64,000 bases of DNA from Agrobacterium tumefaciens (GCF_005221325.1 NZ_CP039888.1:2493501-2557500); one strand, 5' to 3'; numbered from the stretch's first letter, positions 30,033 through 38,824 are shown. Numbers and translations: made by a program. Notes: generated by a model from the sequence alone, not told the origin.

Positions 30033-30043
30033 TCGAGAAATAA

Positions 30044-30070
30044 CAAAGGCGGTTGAACACGCCGCCTTTG
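30044..30070 (+). other. Hairpin in the gap between the dehydrogenase and regulator genes
   Basis: CAAAGGCGG (30044-30052) pairs with CCGCCTTTG (30062-30070) around a 9-base loop. No T run follows, so it is a weak terminator or an RNA-stabilising stem for the upstream gene. Confidence 0.45.
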
Positions 30071-30109
30071 AAAACCCGCTGGTGGCGAAGGAGGAAGTCG
30101 TCGCCGCGG

Positions 30110-30130
30110 AAAAACGAACCAATCGTTTTT
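30110..30130. promoter_or_regulatory. Inverted repeat just ahead of the FadR-type regulator
   Basis: AAAAACGA (30110-30117) and TCGTTTTT (30123-30130) form a perfect 8-bp inverted repeat with a 5-base spacer, ending 17 bases before the regulator's ATG. It could be an operator for autoregulation or, with its T run, a weak terminator. The evidence is sequence symmetry only. Confidence 0.4.
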
Positions 30131-30147
30131 GTGGAACGGGAGCAATC

Positions 30148-30864
30148 ATGACGCTGGAGTTCAATCAGATACATCGCAACGATCACCTGCCCGGCCGTAT
30201 CGCCGCAGAGATCGCTCGCGAGATCAATGATTCGAAACTCGGGCCGGGCGACAGGCTGCCGACGGAACATGTTCTGGCAAAAACCTTCGGCGTCAGCCGC
30301 TCGGTCATTCGCGAAGCCATCGCGCAACTGCGCAACGAAGGTTTCGTCGAGACACGGCAAGGGGTCGGAGCCTTTGTGACCGATCCTCGACAACGATTGT
30401 CGATCCGGATCGAGCAATCGACGCTCAACGATCCCGAAAACTTTCGGGACCTGATGCAACTTCGAATGTCGCTGGAGATCGATGCGGCCGGTCTCGCCGC
30501 ATTGCATCACAAACCCGAACATCTCGAAAGGTTCGACAAGGCCATTTACGGCATGCGCAATGCTATCGAATGGTCTAAGGACGGGGTGGAAGCCGATCTC
30601 GATTTCCATCGCACCATGGCGGAAGCCACGGGTAATGAATATTTCCTGATTTTTCTCGGCTTCATTGCCCAACGCATTAGTTCGGCAATCAATACCGCTT
30701 TTTCGCGGGCCGTTTACGGCGAAATACTTGAAATTACCATAAACGAGCATGTCGTGCTGCGGGAGGCAATTGCATCGCGAAATGTTGCGCTGGCGCGCGA
30801 TGCCATGCGCCAGCACATTTTAGGCGCTGCCCGACGGCTGAACATCGATCTCGACATCTTCTGA
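30148..30864 (+). CDS. FadR-subfamily GntR transcriptional regulator
   Basis: A 238-residue regulator. Residues about 10-75 are the winged helix-turn-helix (GDRLPTEHVLAKTFGVSRSVIREAIAQLRNEGFVETRQGVGAFV). Residues about 90-235 are the all-helical FCD effector domain, with the metal-site pattern Asp/His...His visible as DLDFHRTMAEATGN and INEHVVLREAI...MRQHI. FCD proteins sense sugar acids or other organic acids. GGAG lies 5 bases before ATG 30148. It sits between the two halves of the sugar-acid locus, and TNGTNNNACNA-like sites lie in both control regions, so it probably represses the locus until the acid is present. Confidence 0.9.
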   Translation: MTLEFNQIHRNDHLPGRIAAEIAREINDSKLGPGDRLPTEHVLAKTFGVSRSVIREAIAQLRNEGFVETRQGVGAFVTDPRQRLSIRIEQSTLNDPENFRDLMQLRMSLEIDAAGLAALHHKPEHLERFDKAIYGMRNAIEWSKDGVEADLDFHRTMAEATGNEYFLIFLGFIAQRISSAINTAFSRAVYGEILEITINEHVVLREAIASRNVALARDAMRQHILGAARRLNIDLDIF

Positions 30865-31000
30865 CCTTTGGACGCTGTTGGTATTGAAGCTATAGGACAG
30901 CTTCGCCGCATTTGTTGAATGGGGATGGCGAATAACGCGAATTTTTGTCTAATGCACCGCTAGACTCGTCGCAAAAGTCATACTAAGAAGAATGAGATTA

Positions 31001-31023
31001 GGTTGTCAGACATCCAGACAATA
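31001..31023 (+). promoter_or_regulatory. Candidate FadR/GntR operator upstream of the XylX-TRAP operon
   Basis: TTGTCAGACATCCAGACAA (31003-31021) contains the palindrome TGTCAGACA (31004-31012) and an outer TTGTC...GACAA pair. TTGTCAGACAT fits the FadR-subfamily consensus at all but the last fixed base and resembles the site at 28471. It lies about 45 bases ahead of the first gene, a suitable place for repression. Confidence 0.55.
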
Positions 31024-31067
31024 AGACCGCAGGAGGCGGCCTGTCGGGTGCTGAAGGGGAGGACTAC

Positions 31068-32228
31068 ATGACCGGCACAAGGTCTATCGACGCTACCGCA
31101 ATTTTGCCCGACGATTTCGAAAACGCGCTGCTCGTCGGCCGCGTCTGGTCGAAAAGCGAAGGCGGCCCCTGCCCTGTCTTGCTCAAGGGTGGCGTGCTTT
31201 ATGACCTCACCTCGCTTTCCCCTACCATGTCCGAGCTTCTGGAAAAGACGGATCTGGTGGAACAGCTTGCCGACACCAGCACTTTCGTGGCGCTCGGCGC
31301 GCTTGATGCGTTTCTGGACGGTTCCGCCGGTGAGCTTCTTGCCCCCAACGACATTCAGGCCGTCAAGGCCGCCGGCGTCACCTTCGCCGACAGCATGCTG
31401 GAACGGGTGATCGAGGAACAGGCCAAGGGCGACCCGCTGCGCGCGCAGGAAATCCGCGGACGGCTGGCGCCGGTTCTCGGCGACAATCTGAGGGGACTTG
31501 AGGCCGGCTCCGAGAAGGCCGCCGAGGTCAAGAAGCTGCTCCAGGAAATGGGCCTCTGGTCGCAATATCTGGAAGTCGGCATCGGCCCGGACGCGGAAAT
31601 ATTCTCCAAGGCGCAGGCCATGGCCTCCGTCGGCTGCGGCGCGCTGATCGGCGTTCACCCGAAATCGCAGTGGAACAATCCCGAGCCGGAAGTGGTGCTG
31701 GCTATCACCTCCGACGGCCGCATCATCGGCGCGACCCTTGGCAACGACGTCAACCTGCGCGATTTCGAAGGCCGGTCCGCCCTCCTGCTCAGCAAGGCGA
31801 AGGACAATAATGCCTCCTGCGCGATCGGCCCTTTCATCCGCCTGTTCGACGGCAACTTCACCATTGAAGACGTGAAGAAGGCGCAGATTTCGCTTCTCGT
31901 CGAAGGTGAAGACGGTTTCACCATGACGGGCGTCAGCGCGATGCAGGCGATCAGCCGCACGCCGGAAAACCTCGCGTCCCAGCTCTTGAACCGCAACCAT
32001 CAATATCCTGACGGCGCTGTCTTTTTCCTCGGCACGATGTTCGCGCCGGTGAAGGACCGCCATGGGCCGGGTCTCGGCTTCACCCATTCCAAGGGTGACC
32101 GCGTCGAAATCTCGACACCCAAGCTCGGCAAGTTGATCAACTGGGTCACGACAACAGACGAATGCCCGGAATGGACATTCGGCACCGTGGCTCTGATGCG
32201 CAACCTCGCGAAACGAGGATTGCTCTAA
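31068..32228 (+). CDS. 2-keto-3-deoxy-pentonate dehydratase, XylX-like (FAH fold)
   Basis: A 386-residue protein of the fumarylacetoacetate-hydrolase superfamily. Metal-binding residues are in the segment WNNPEPEVVL, and the run NDVNLRDFEGRSALLLSKAK is one I remember from Caulobacter XylX, which converts 2-keto-3-deoxy-xylonate to 2-oxoglutarate semialdehyde in the Weimberg pathway. Length and end (RNLAKRGLL) also agree. An alternative is hydrolysis of a 2,4-dioxo-pentonate to pyruvate and glycolate, a reaction known for other FAH-fold enzymes. GGGGAGG precedes the start. It leads the operon that continues with the TRAP transporter, 21 bases ahead of dctQ. Confidence 0.85.
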   Translation: MTGTRSIDATAILPDDFENALLVGRVWSKSEGGPCPVLLKGGVLYDLTSLSPTMSELLEKTDLVEQLADTSTFVALGALDAFLDGSAGELLAPNDIQAVKAAGVTFADSMLERVIEEQAKGDPLRAQEIRGRLAPVLGDNLRGLEAGSEKAAEVKKLLQEMGLWSQYLEVGIGPDAEIFSKAQAMASVGCGALIGVHPKSQWNNPEPEVVLAITSDGRIIGATLGNDVNLRDFEGRSALLLSKAKDNNASCAIGPFIRLFDGNFTIEDVKKAQISLLVEGEDGFTMTGVSAMQAISRTPENLASQLLNRNHQYPDGAVFFLGTMFAPVKDRHGPGLGFTHSKGDRVEISTPKLGKLINWVTTTDECPEWTFGTVALMRNLAKRGLL

Positions 32229-32249
32229 ATATTTCTTCGGGAGGGGAAA

Positions 32250-32780
32250 ATGCAAAAGACCATCAATCTCTTTTACCGGATTCTCGAAATCATCCTCGTC
32301 CTGCTGCTTGCCGGCATGTCGATCATGGTCTTCGTCAACGTCGTCATGCGTTACACGATGAATTCCGGCATCAACGTCTCGGAAGAACTGTCGCGCTATT
32401 TCTTCGTGTGGCTGACATTCCTCGGCGCCGTGCTGACCTTCCGCGAGAACAGCCACATGGGCATCGAAACGCTCGTGATGTTCCTGTCGCGCCGCGCCCG
32501 CATCGTCTGCATGATCGTATCGAACATCATCATTCTGGCCTGTTCCGCCATCTTCTTCTGGGGAACCTGGAAGCAGTCCGGCATCAATGCCAGCATGCAT
32601 GCTCCCGTCACCAAGCTTTCGATGATCTGGGTCTATGGCATCGGCATGTTCACCGGCGGCCTGATGTTCATCATCGCACTGGAGCGCCTGTACCGTTATT
32701 TGACGGGCGGTGTAACGGACGACGAAATCGCCCAGTTCGCGGGCGAGAACCTGACAATCGAACAGCTTTCGGAGCGCTGA
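32250..32780 (+). CDS. dctQ: TRAP transporter small membrane subunit DctQ
   Basis: A 176-residue membrane protein with four hydrophobic segments (near residues 10-35, 50-65, 85-110 and 125-150). It has the family signature FVWLTFLGAVLTFRENSHMGI. It partners DctM in a sodium- or proton-coupled TRAP transporter. AGGGG precedes the start. The next gene, dctM, begins four bases after its stop. Confidence 0.92.
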   Translation: MQKTINLFYRILEIILVLLLAGMSIMVFVNVVMRYTMNSGINVSEELSRYFFVWLTFLGAVLTFRENSHMGIETLVMFLSRRARIVCMIVSNIIILACSAIFFWGTWKQSGINASMHAPVTKLSMIWVYGIGMFTGGLMFIIALERLYRYLTGGVTDDEIAQFAGENLTIEQLSER

Positions 32781-32784
32781 TAAC

Positions 32785-34062
32785 ATGACACTTCTCGTTT
32801 TTATCAGCTCTCTCCTGGGAGCCATGGCGATTGGCGTTCCCGTCGCTTTCTCGCTGATGTTCTGCGGCGTCGTGCTCATGTGGTACATGGGCATGTTCAA
32901 CACCGCGATCATCGCCCAGAACATGATCTCGGGTGCAGACACCTTCACGCTGCTTGCCATCCCCTTCTTCATTCTAGCCGGTGAACTGATGAATTCCGGC
33001 GGTTTGTCCCGCCGCATCATCGACTTTGCGATCGCGCTCGTCGGCCATATCCGTGGCGGCCTCGGCATCGTGGCGATCGTCGCGGCCATCATCATGGCCA
33101 GCATTTCCGGTTCGGCGGCAGCCGATACCGCAGCCCTCGCCGCGATCCTCATTCCGATGATGGCCAAGGCCGGTTACAACATTCCGCGCTCCGGCGGCCT
33201 CATCGCTGCAGGCGGCATCATCGCGCCGGTCATTCCGCCTTCGATGGCCTTCATCGTCTTCGGCGTTGCCGCCAACGTCTCGATCACCCAGCTTTTCCTT
33301 GCAGGTATCGTTCCGGGCATTCTGATGGGCATTTCGCTGATCATCGCGTGGCTGATCGTGGTCCGCAAGGACAACATCAAGCCCCTGCCCAGAACCTCCG
33401 CCAAGGAACGTCTGGTTGCCACCGCACGCGCCGGCTGGGCGCTCGGCATGCCGGTCATCATTCTCGGCGGCATCAAGGCCGGCATCATGACGCCGACGGA
33501 AGCCGCAGTCGTCGCTGCCGTCTACGCTCTCTTCGTCGGCATGGTAATCTACCGCGAGCTGAAACCGGCCGATCTGTACCACGTTCTTCTGCGAGCCGCC
33601 AAAAGCACCTCTATCATCATGTTCCTCGTCTGCGCCGCGCTCGTTTCCGCCTGGCTCATCACGGCAGCGAACATCCCGAACGAGGTCGCAGGCTATATCG
33701 AACCGCTGATCGATCGTCCGATGCTTCTGATGGTCGCCATGATGGTTCTGGTCTTCATCGTCGGGACCGCGCTCGACCTCACGCCGACCATCCTCATCCT
33801 GACGCCCGTTCTGATGCCCATTGTCAAGCAGGCGGGTATCGACCCGATCTACTTCGGCGTATTGTTCATCATCAACAACGCCATCGGCCTGATTACCCCT
33901 CCGGTTGGCGTGGTTCTCAATGTCGTCAGCGGCGTCGGCCGCATCCCGCTCGGCAAGGTTACGATCGGCGTTTGGCCGTTCCTCGTTGCCGAAACCATCG
34001 TCCTGGCGCTGCTCGTGATTTTCCCGGACATCGTCATGGTTCCGTTGCAGTACCTTCGTTAA
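32785..34062 (+). CDS. dctM: TRAP transporter large membrane subunit DctM
   Basis: A 425-residue integral membrane protein with about 12 hydrophobic segments. It is the ion-coupled translocator of the TRAP system. Family segments include TFTLLAIPFFILAGELMNSG, ISGSAAADTAALAAILIPMM and GGIIAPVIPPSMAFIVFG. It is coupled tightly to dctQ upstream, and dctP follows 39 bases downstream. With the flanking sugar-acid enzymes, the cargo is probably an aldonate or related organic acid. Confidence 0.94.
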   Translation: MTLLVFISSLLGAMAIGVPVAFSLMFCGVVLMWYMGMFNTAIIAQNMISGADTFTLLAIPFFILAGELMNSGGLSRRIIDFAIALVGHIRGGLGIVAIVAAIIMASISGSAAADTAALAAILIPMMAKAGYNIPRSGGLIAAGGIIAPVIPPSMAFIVFGVAANVSITQLFLAGIVPGILMGISLIIAWLIVVRKDNIKPLPRTSAKERLVATARAGWALGMPVIILGGIKAGIMTPTEAAVVAAVYALFVGMVIYRELKPADLYHVLLRAAKSTSIIMFLVCAALVSAWLITAANIPNEVAGYIEPLIDRPMLLMVAMMVLVFIVGTALDLTPTILILTPVLMPIVKQAGIDPIYFGVLFIINNAIGLITPPVGVVLNVVSGVGRIPLGKVTIGVWPFLVAETIVLALLVIFPDIVMVPLQYLR

Positions 34063-34101
34063 TCGAAACTTTTTCTCGAACACAATCCAAGGGAGGATAT
34101 T

Positions 34102-35109
34102 ATGAGAAAGCTTCTTCTGACCACCACGGCCATCGCTTTCGCCGTTGGCGCCGCAGCTCCGGCAATGGCCGAATTCAACAGCCGCAATATCCGCGTTTCG
34201 AACGGCATCAACCAGGACCACCCCGTCGGCAACGGCATCAAGGCCATGCAGGCCTGCCTGGACGACAAGTCGGGTGGCAAGCTGAAGCTGACGGCATTCT
34301 GGGGCGGCGCTCTCGGCGGTGACCTTCAGGCAACGCAGGCCCTGCGCTCCGGCGTTCAGGAAGCCGTCGTGACGTCCTCTTCGCCGCTCGTCGGCCTCAT
34401 CCCGTCGCTCGGTGTATTTGACCTGCCGTTCCTGTTCTCCAACGCCAAGGAAGCGGATGCCGTCATGGACGGCGCTTTCGGCGACATGATGAACAAGAAG
34501 CTGGAAGAGCAGGGCCTCGTAAACCTCGCTTACTGGGAAAACGGCTTCCGTAACCTGTCCAACTCCAAGCACGCCGTGAACAAGTGGGAAGATTTCTCGG
34601 GCCTCAAGGTCCGCGTGATGCAGAACAACATCTTCCTCGACACCTTCCAGAACCTCGGTGCCAATGCAACGCCGATGGCTTTCGGCGAAGTCTTCTCGGC
34701 GCTTGAAACCAACGCCATCGACGCGCAGGAAAACCCCTATGTGACGATCGACACCTCCAAGTTCTACGAGGTGCAGAAATACATCACCGAGACGAACCAC
34801 GCTTACACGCCGTTCCTCTTCCTCTTCTCCAAGCCGATCTTCGACAGCTACACACCGGAAGAGCAGGCAGCGCTGCGTGAATGCGCAGTTGTCGGCCGCG
34901 ATGAAGAGCGCAAGGTCATCCGCGACCTGAACCAGAAGTCTCTGGAAAAGATCAAGGCTGCCGGCCTCGAAGTGAATACCCTGTCTGCTGAAGAGCAGGC
35001 CCGTATCCGCGAAAAATCGATGGTCGTTTACGAAAAGCACAAGGCTGAAATCGGCGCTGATGTCGTCGACGCCGTTCTGGCGGACCTGAAGAAGATCCGC
35101 GGCCAGTAA
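34102..35109 (+). CDS. dctP: TRAP transporter periplasmic substrate-binding protein DctP
   Basis: A 335-residue secreted protein. The first 23 residues are a clear Sec signal peptide ending APAMA. The mature protein has the DctP fold, with the family arginine that binds the ligand carboxylate in the segment GLKVRVMQNN. This supports an organic- or sugar-acid ligand. AAGGGAGG precedes the start. It is the last gene of the operon and a strong terminator follows. Confidence 0.94.
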   Translation: MRKLLLTTTAIAFAVGAAAPAMAEFNSRNIRVSNGINQDHPVGNGIKAMQACLDDKSGGKLKLTAFWGGALGGDLQATQALRSGVQEAVVTSSSPLVGLIPSLGVFDLPFLFSNAKEADAVMDGAFGDMMNKKLEEQGLVNLAYWENGFRNLSNSKHAVNKWEDFSGLKVRVMQNNIFLDTFQNLGANATPMAFGEVFSALETNAIDAQENPYVTIDTSKFYEVQKYITETNHAYTPFLFLFSKPIFDSYTPEEQAALRECAVVGRDEERKVIRDLNQKSLEKIKAAGLEVNTLSAEEQARIREKSMVVYEKHKAEIGADVVDAVLADLKKIRGQ

Positions 35110-35128
35110 GCCCATCTGGTTGAAATGA

Positions 35129-35166
35129 AAAACACCCGGAGGTTTCCGCCTCCGGGTGTTTTTGTT
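35129..35166 (+). terminator. Terminator of the XylX-TRAP operon
   Basis: AACACCCGGAGG (35131-35142) pairs perfectly with CCTCCGGGTGTT (35149-35160), followed by TTTGTTT. Confidence 0.92.
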
Positions 35167-35184
35167 TGCGAAAAGCTTGGGATC

Positions 35185-35210
35185 AAAAAAGGCTGCCGAA
35201 GCAGCCTTTT
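35185..35210 (-). terminator. Terminator of acsA
   Basis: GGCTGC (35191-35196) pairs with GCAGCC (35201-35206), with a 4-base loop. Leftward it is followed by six T residues. It lies just past the acsA stop. Confidence 0.85.
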
Positions 35211-35217
35211 CAGGAAA

Positions 35218-37173
35218 TCAGGATGCCGTGCGGTTCTGCCGGTTGGCGATGAGATCTTCGACGACGGCCGGATCGGCGAGCGTCGAGGTATCCCCCAGCG
35301 CACCGAAATCATCCTCGGCAATCTTGCGCAGGATACGCCGCATGATCTTGCCGGAGCGGGTCTTGGGCAGGCCCGGTGCGAACTGGATCTTGTCCGGTGT
35401 CGCAACCGGTCCGATCTCGTTGCGGACGTGCTTCACAAGCTCCTCGCGAAGCGCATAATCGCCGTTCTGGCCCGCCATCAGCGTGACATAACAATAGATA
35501 CCCTGCCCCTTTATGGGATGCGGATAACCGACCACGGCCGCTTCCGAAACGAGGTGATGCGACACCAGCGCCGATTCCACTTCGGCCGTGCCAAGACGAT
35601 GACCGGAGACGTTCAGCACGTCGTCGACGCGGCCGGTGATCCAGTAATAACCGTCCTCGTCGCGCCGGCAGCCATCGCCGGTGAAATACTTGCCCTTGTA
35701 GGTGGAAAAGTATGTATCGACGAAGCGCTGGTGATCGCCATAGACGGAGCGCGACTGGCCAGGCCAGCTGTCGGTGATGCAGAGATTGCCGTCCGCCGGC
35801 CCCTCCAGCACATTGCCTTCAGCATCGACAAGCTGCGGCTGCACGCCGAAGAACGGCCTCGTTGCCGAGCCCGGTTTCAGATCGCTCGCACCCGGCAGCG
35901 GCGAAATGAGAATGCCACCGGTTTCCGTCTGCCACCAGGTGTCGACGATGGGGCTCTTGTCCTCGCCGACCACATGGTAATACCACTCCCAGGCTTCCGG
36001 ATTGATCGGTTCGCCAACCGTGCCGAGAAGCCGCAGGCTGTCGCGTGATGAACGCGTGACGAACTGGTCACCCGCCCCCATCAGCGATCGGAGCGCCGTC
36101 GGTGCGGTATAGAAGATATTGACCTTGTGCTTGTCGATAACCTCCCAGAAGCGGCCCTGATCCGGGAAGTTGGGCACACCTTCGAACATCAGCGTCGTCG
36201 CGCAGTTCGCAAGCGGTCCATAGACGATGTAGGAATGGCCGGTGACCCAGCCGACATCGGCGGTACACCAGAACACTTCGCCGTCCTTGTAGTCGAACAC
36301 ATACTCATGCGTCATCGACGTATAGACAAGGTAGCCGCCCGTGGTGTGCAGCACGCCTTTCGGCTTGCCGGTGGAGCCTGACGTGTAGAGGATGAACAGC
36401 GGATCTTCCGCCCGCATCTTCGCCGGCGGGCAATCCGGTTTCACGGTGGCGATTTCCTGATGGTACCAGACGTCACGGCCGGGCGCCCAGCCGGTCTTGC
36501 CGCCGGTGCGGCGCACGACAAGAACCTTGTTGACGATGACATATTGCTTGGCGGCGATGTCGATCGCCTTGTCGGTATTTTCTTTGAGCGGGATCGGCTT
36601 GCCGCCGCGCACGCCCTCGTCGCAGGTAATGACGAATGTCGATTCGCAATCGACGATACGGCCGGCCAGCGCTTCCGGCGAGAAACCGCCAAAGACGACG
36701 GAATGCACGGCGCCGATACGGGCGCAGGCGAGCATGGCATAAGCTGCCTCGGGTATCATCGGCATGTAGATGGTGACGCGGTCGCCCTTCTTGACGCCGT
36801 GCTTCTTCAGCACGTTCGCCAGGCGGCAGACATAGTCGTAGAGCTGGTTATAGGTGATCTTCTTGTCGATATAGGGATTGTCGCCTTCCCAGATGATCGC
36901 CGTGCGCTCGCCATGTGTCTTCAGGTGCCTGTCGATACAGTTGTAGGAGACGTTGGTCAGGCCGTCCTCGAACCACTTGATCGGCACCCTGCCCTTGAAG
37001 GACGTGTTCTTGACCTTGGTGTAAGGCTTGAACCAGTCGATCCGCCGGCCGTGTTTGTCCCAGAACTTTTCGGGATTCTCGACGCTCTCCTGATACCATT
37101 TCTGGTACCGCTCATTGTCAATGAGCGTGCGGGCTTTCGCCGACTTGAGCACCGGATAGATTTTGGCAGACAT
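35218..37173 (-). CDS. acsA: Acetyl-CoA synthetase (AMP-forming)
   Basis: Activates acetate to acetyl-CoA through acetyl-AMP. The protein is 651 residues. The nucleotide-binding signature [11 protein letters not shown] is near residue 265. [10 protein letters not shown] is the A4-A5 region, and [20 protein letters not shown] is the hinge region. [11 protein letters not shown] near the C-terminus places the catalytic, acetylation-controlled lysine at 609, the same number as in Salmonella Acs. The start at MSAKIYP was chosen because AGGAGG lies directly upstream; a 20-residue longer frame lacks this. The gene is divergent from trcR. Confidence 0.96.
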   Translation of the reverse strand: MSAKIYPVLKSAKARTLIDNERYQKWYQESVENPEKFWDKHGRRIDWFKPYTKVKNTSFKGRVPIKWFEDGLTNVSYNCIDRHLKTHGERTAIIWEGDNPYIDKKITYNQLYDYVCRLANVLKKHGVKKGDRVTIYMPMIPEAAYAMLACARIGAVHSVVFGGFSPEALAGRIVDCESTFVITCDEGVRGGKPIPLKENTDKAIDIAAKQYVIVNKVLVVRRTGGKTGWAPGRDVWYHQEIATVKPDCPPAKMRAEDPLFILYTSGSTGKPKGVLHTTGGYLVYTSMTHEYVFDYKDGEVFWCTADVGWVTGHSYIVYGPLANCATTLMFEGVPNFPDQGRFWEVIDKHKVNIFYTAPTALRSLMGAGDQFVTRSSRDSLRLLGTVGEPINPEAWEWYYHVVGEDKSPIVDTWWQTETGGILISPLPGASDLKPGSATRPFFGVQPQLVDAEGNVLEGPADGNLCITDSWPGQSRSVYGDHQRFVDTYFSTYKGKYFTGDGCRRDEDGYYWITGRVDDVLNVSGHRLGTAEVESALVSHHLVSEAAVVGYPHPIKGQGIYCYVTLMAGQNGDYALREELVKHVRNEIGPVATPDKIQFAPGLPKTRSGKIMRRILRKIAEDDFGALGDTSTLADPAVVEDLIANRQNRTAS

Positions 37174-37295
37174 GAACTCCTCCTGGAACCGGGTATGGCT
37201 TTTGACGCGGCCCGAGACTCCCACCTCAGGCATGTGTTGAATTCATAGCAGTTCAAATGCACACGGCAATTAGACAAAGGTCATTTGTTTCGCAA

Positions 37296-37318
37296 AGAAT
37301 TGCAATTATGATGCAATC
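37296..37318. promoter_or_regulatory. Palindromic TTGCA...TGCAA element between acsA and trcR
   Basis: TTGCA (37300-37304) and TGCAA (37312-37316) flank a 7-base spacer in the divergent region. A TTTG...CGCAAA pair lies just to the left (37284-37296). Such TTTGC/GCAAA-like symmetry recalls sites of short-chain-acyl regulators, but this is weak evidence. Confidence 0.3.
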
Positions 37319-37403
37319 CGGTTATAGAGCGCCAATATCCCGGAAATCAGTGGTTGATACCACGCCCGCGACACCGGCGCGGACGGACAGAAGGACTGTA
37401 TCT

Positions 37404-38105
37404 ATGGCTCAACAATTGCTCATGCCAAAGGCAACGGCTGTATGGCTGGTTGACAACACGGCGCTGTCGTTCGATCAGATCGCCACGTTCTGCAAACTGC
37501 ATCCGCTTGAAGTCAAGGCCATTGCCGATGGTGAAGCCGCGCAGGGCATCAAGGGCCTCGACCCGATCGCGACCGGACAGCTTTCCCGCGACGAAATCGC
37601 CCGCGCTGAAGGCAATCCCAACCACAAGCTCAAGCTTTCCGAGCCGAAGGTCCGCGTGCCGGAATCCAAGCGCCGTGGCCCGCGCTACACTCCGGTTTCC
37701 AAGCGTCAGGACCGCCCGAACGCCATTCTCTGGCTGGTTCGCAACCACCCGGAACTGAAGGATGCGCAGATTTCGCGTCTCGTCGGCACCACGAAATCCA
37801 CCATCGAGCAGATTCGCGACCGCACCCACTGGAACTCGGCCAACCTGACGCCGATGGACCCGGTAACGCTCGGCCTCTGCAGCCAGATCGATCTTGATCT
37901 TGAAGTCGAACGCGCCTCGCGCGGCCGCCCGCTGCCAACAGCCGAAGAGCTTGGCAACACGCTACAGCCGGCAACGGCAACGGAAGGTCTGGATTACAAC
38001 TTCCAGCGTGAGGAAGAAGAGCAGATCGACGCCGACGCCGTGTTCAAGAAGCTCTCCTCGCTGAAGTCTGCACCGAAGGACGAAGACGAGGACGATCAAT
38101 ACTGA
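37404..38105 (+). CDS. trcR: DUF1013 cell-cycle transcriptional regulator TrcR
   Basis: A 233-residue protein of the alphaproteobacterial DUF1013/TrcR family. It begins MAQQLLMPKATAVWLVDNTALSFDQIA, the family start. Two helix-turn-helix-like segments are visible: SFDQIATFCKLHPLEVKAIA and KDAQISRLVGTTKSTIEQIR. The C-terminus is acidic. Family members bind DNA and have been linked to cell-cycle-controlled genes. AAGGA lies ahead of ATG 37404; 49 further in-frame upstream codons do not look like the family. A terminator follows. Confidence 0.88.
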   Translation: MAQQLLMPKATAVWLVDNTALSFDQIATFCKLHPLEVKAIADGEAAQGIKGLDPIATGQLSRDEIARAEGNPNHKLKLSEPKVRVPESKRRGPRYTPVSKRQDRPNAILWLVRNHPELKDAQISRLVGTTKSTIEQIRDRTHWNSANLTPMDPVTLGLCSQIDLDLEVERASRGRPLPTAEELGNTLQPATATEGLDYNFQREEEEQIDADAVFKKLSSLKSAPKDEDEDDQY

Positions 38106-38126
38106 TCGAAAGTCTTGCATCGTTTG

Positions 38127-38154
38127 AAAACCCGGCCGCAGTGCCGGGTTTTTT
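38127..38154 (+). terminator. Terminator of trcR
   Basis: AACCCGGC (38129-38136) pairs with GCCGGGTT (38143-38150), followed by TTTT. The convergent yggS gene stops at 38165, so the hairpin may serve both. Confidence 0.88.
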
Positions 38155-38164
38155 GTTGGATGAT

Positions 38165-38824
38165 TTATCGCGCGCCGAAGATCGCCGAACCGACCCGCAC
38201 GCTGGTGGCACCGAATTCGGCTGCGGTTTCGAAATCGCCGGACATGCCCATGGAAAGCTTCTCAAGGCCGCATTCCTTGGCAAGCTTCGCTAGAAGAGCG
38301 AAATGCGGTCCGGGATTTTCCTCCGCCGGCGGAATGCACATCAGTCCCTCGACCGGCAGCTTAAGCTCATCCCGGCACAAAGCCACGAAGGCGACCGTCT
38401 CGCGCGGATCGATGCCGGCCTTCTGCGGCTCGAGCCCAGTATTGACCTGCACATAAAAACGGAGGCTGCGACCCTGTTTGCCGCATTCCTCGGAAAGCGC
38501 GCGGGCGATCTTTTCCCGATCGATACTCTGCACGACGTCAAACAGCGCCACCGCATCCGCCGCCTTGTTGGATTGCAGCGGGCCGATCAGATGCAGCTCG
38601 ATATCAGGTGTCTTTTCTTTAAGAGCGGGCCACTTGCCCTGCGCCTCCTGAACGCGGTTCTCGCCGAACACGCGCTGACCACTGTCGATGACCGGCTGGA
38701 TCGCTTCCGCGTCGAATGTCTTCGAAACGGCGACGAGCGTGACCTCGCCTGCCTTGCGGCCGGATTTTTCCGCAGCTTCCGCGATCCGCTGCCTGACATC
38801 CTCAAGACGTGCTTCGATTTCCAT
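38165..38824 (-). CDS. yggS: YggS-family PLP homeostasis protein
   Basis: A 219-residue single-domain PLP-binding TIM-barrel protein that helps keep PLP and amino acid pools balanced; no clear catalytic activity is known for the family. Lys35 in LVAVSKTF is the PLP lysine. FGENRVQEAQGKW, HLIGPLQSNK and SMGMSGDFETAAEFGATSVRVGSAIFG are the standard family segments. ATG 38824 was preferred to the GTG directly before it, since AGG lies about 7 bases upstream. It is divergent from leuS. Confidence 0.92.
   Translation of the reverse strand: MEIEARLEDVRQRIAEAAEKSGRKAGEVTLVAVSKTFDAEAIQPVIDSGQRVFGENRVQEAQGKWPALKEKTPDIELHLIGPLQSNKAADAVALFDVVQSIDREKIARALSEECGKQGRSLRFYVQVNTGLEPQKAGIDPRETVAFVALCRDELKLPVEGLMCIPPAEENPGPHFALLAKLAKECGLEKLSMGMSGDFETAAEFGATSVRVGSAIFGAR

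Noticed and set aside
30978..33167. Leftward frame of about 730 codons across the XylX-like and TRAP genes, and one at 32974-35115
   Set aside because: Antisense to well-supported genes with clear domains; composition is rich in Asp, His and Arg with no recognisable domain.
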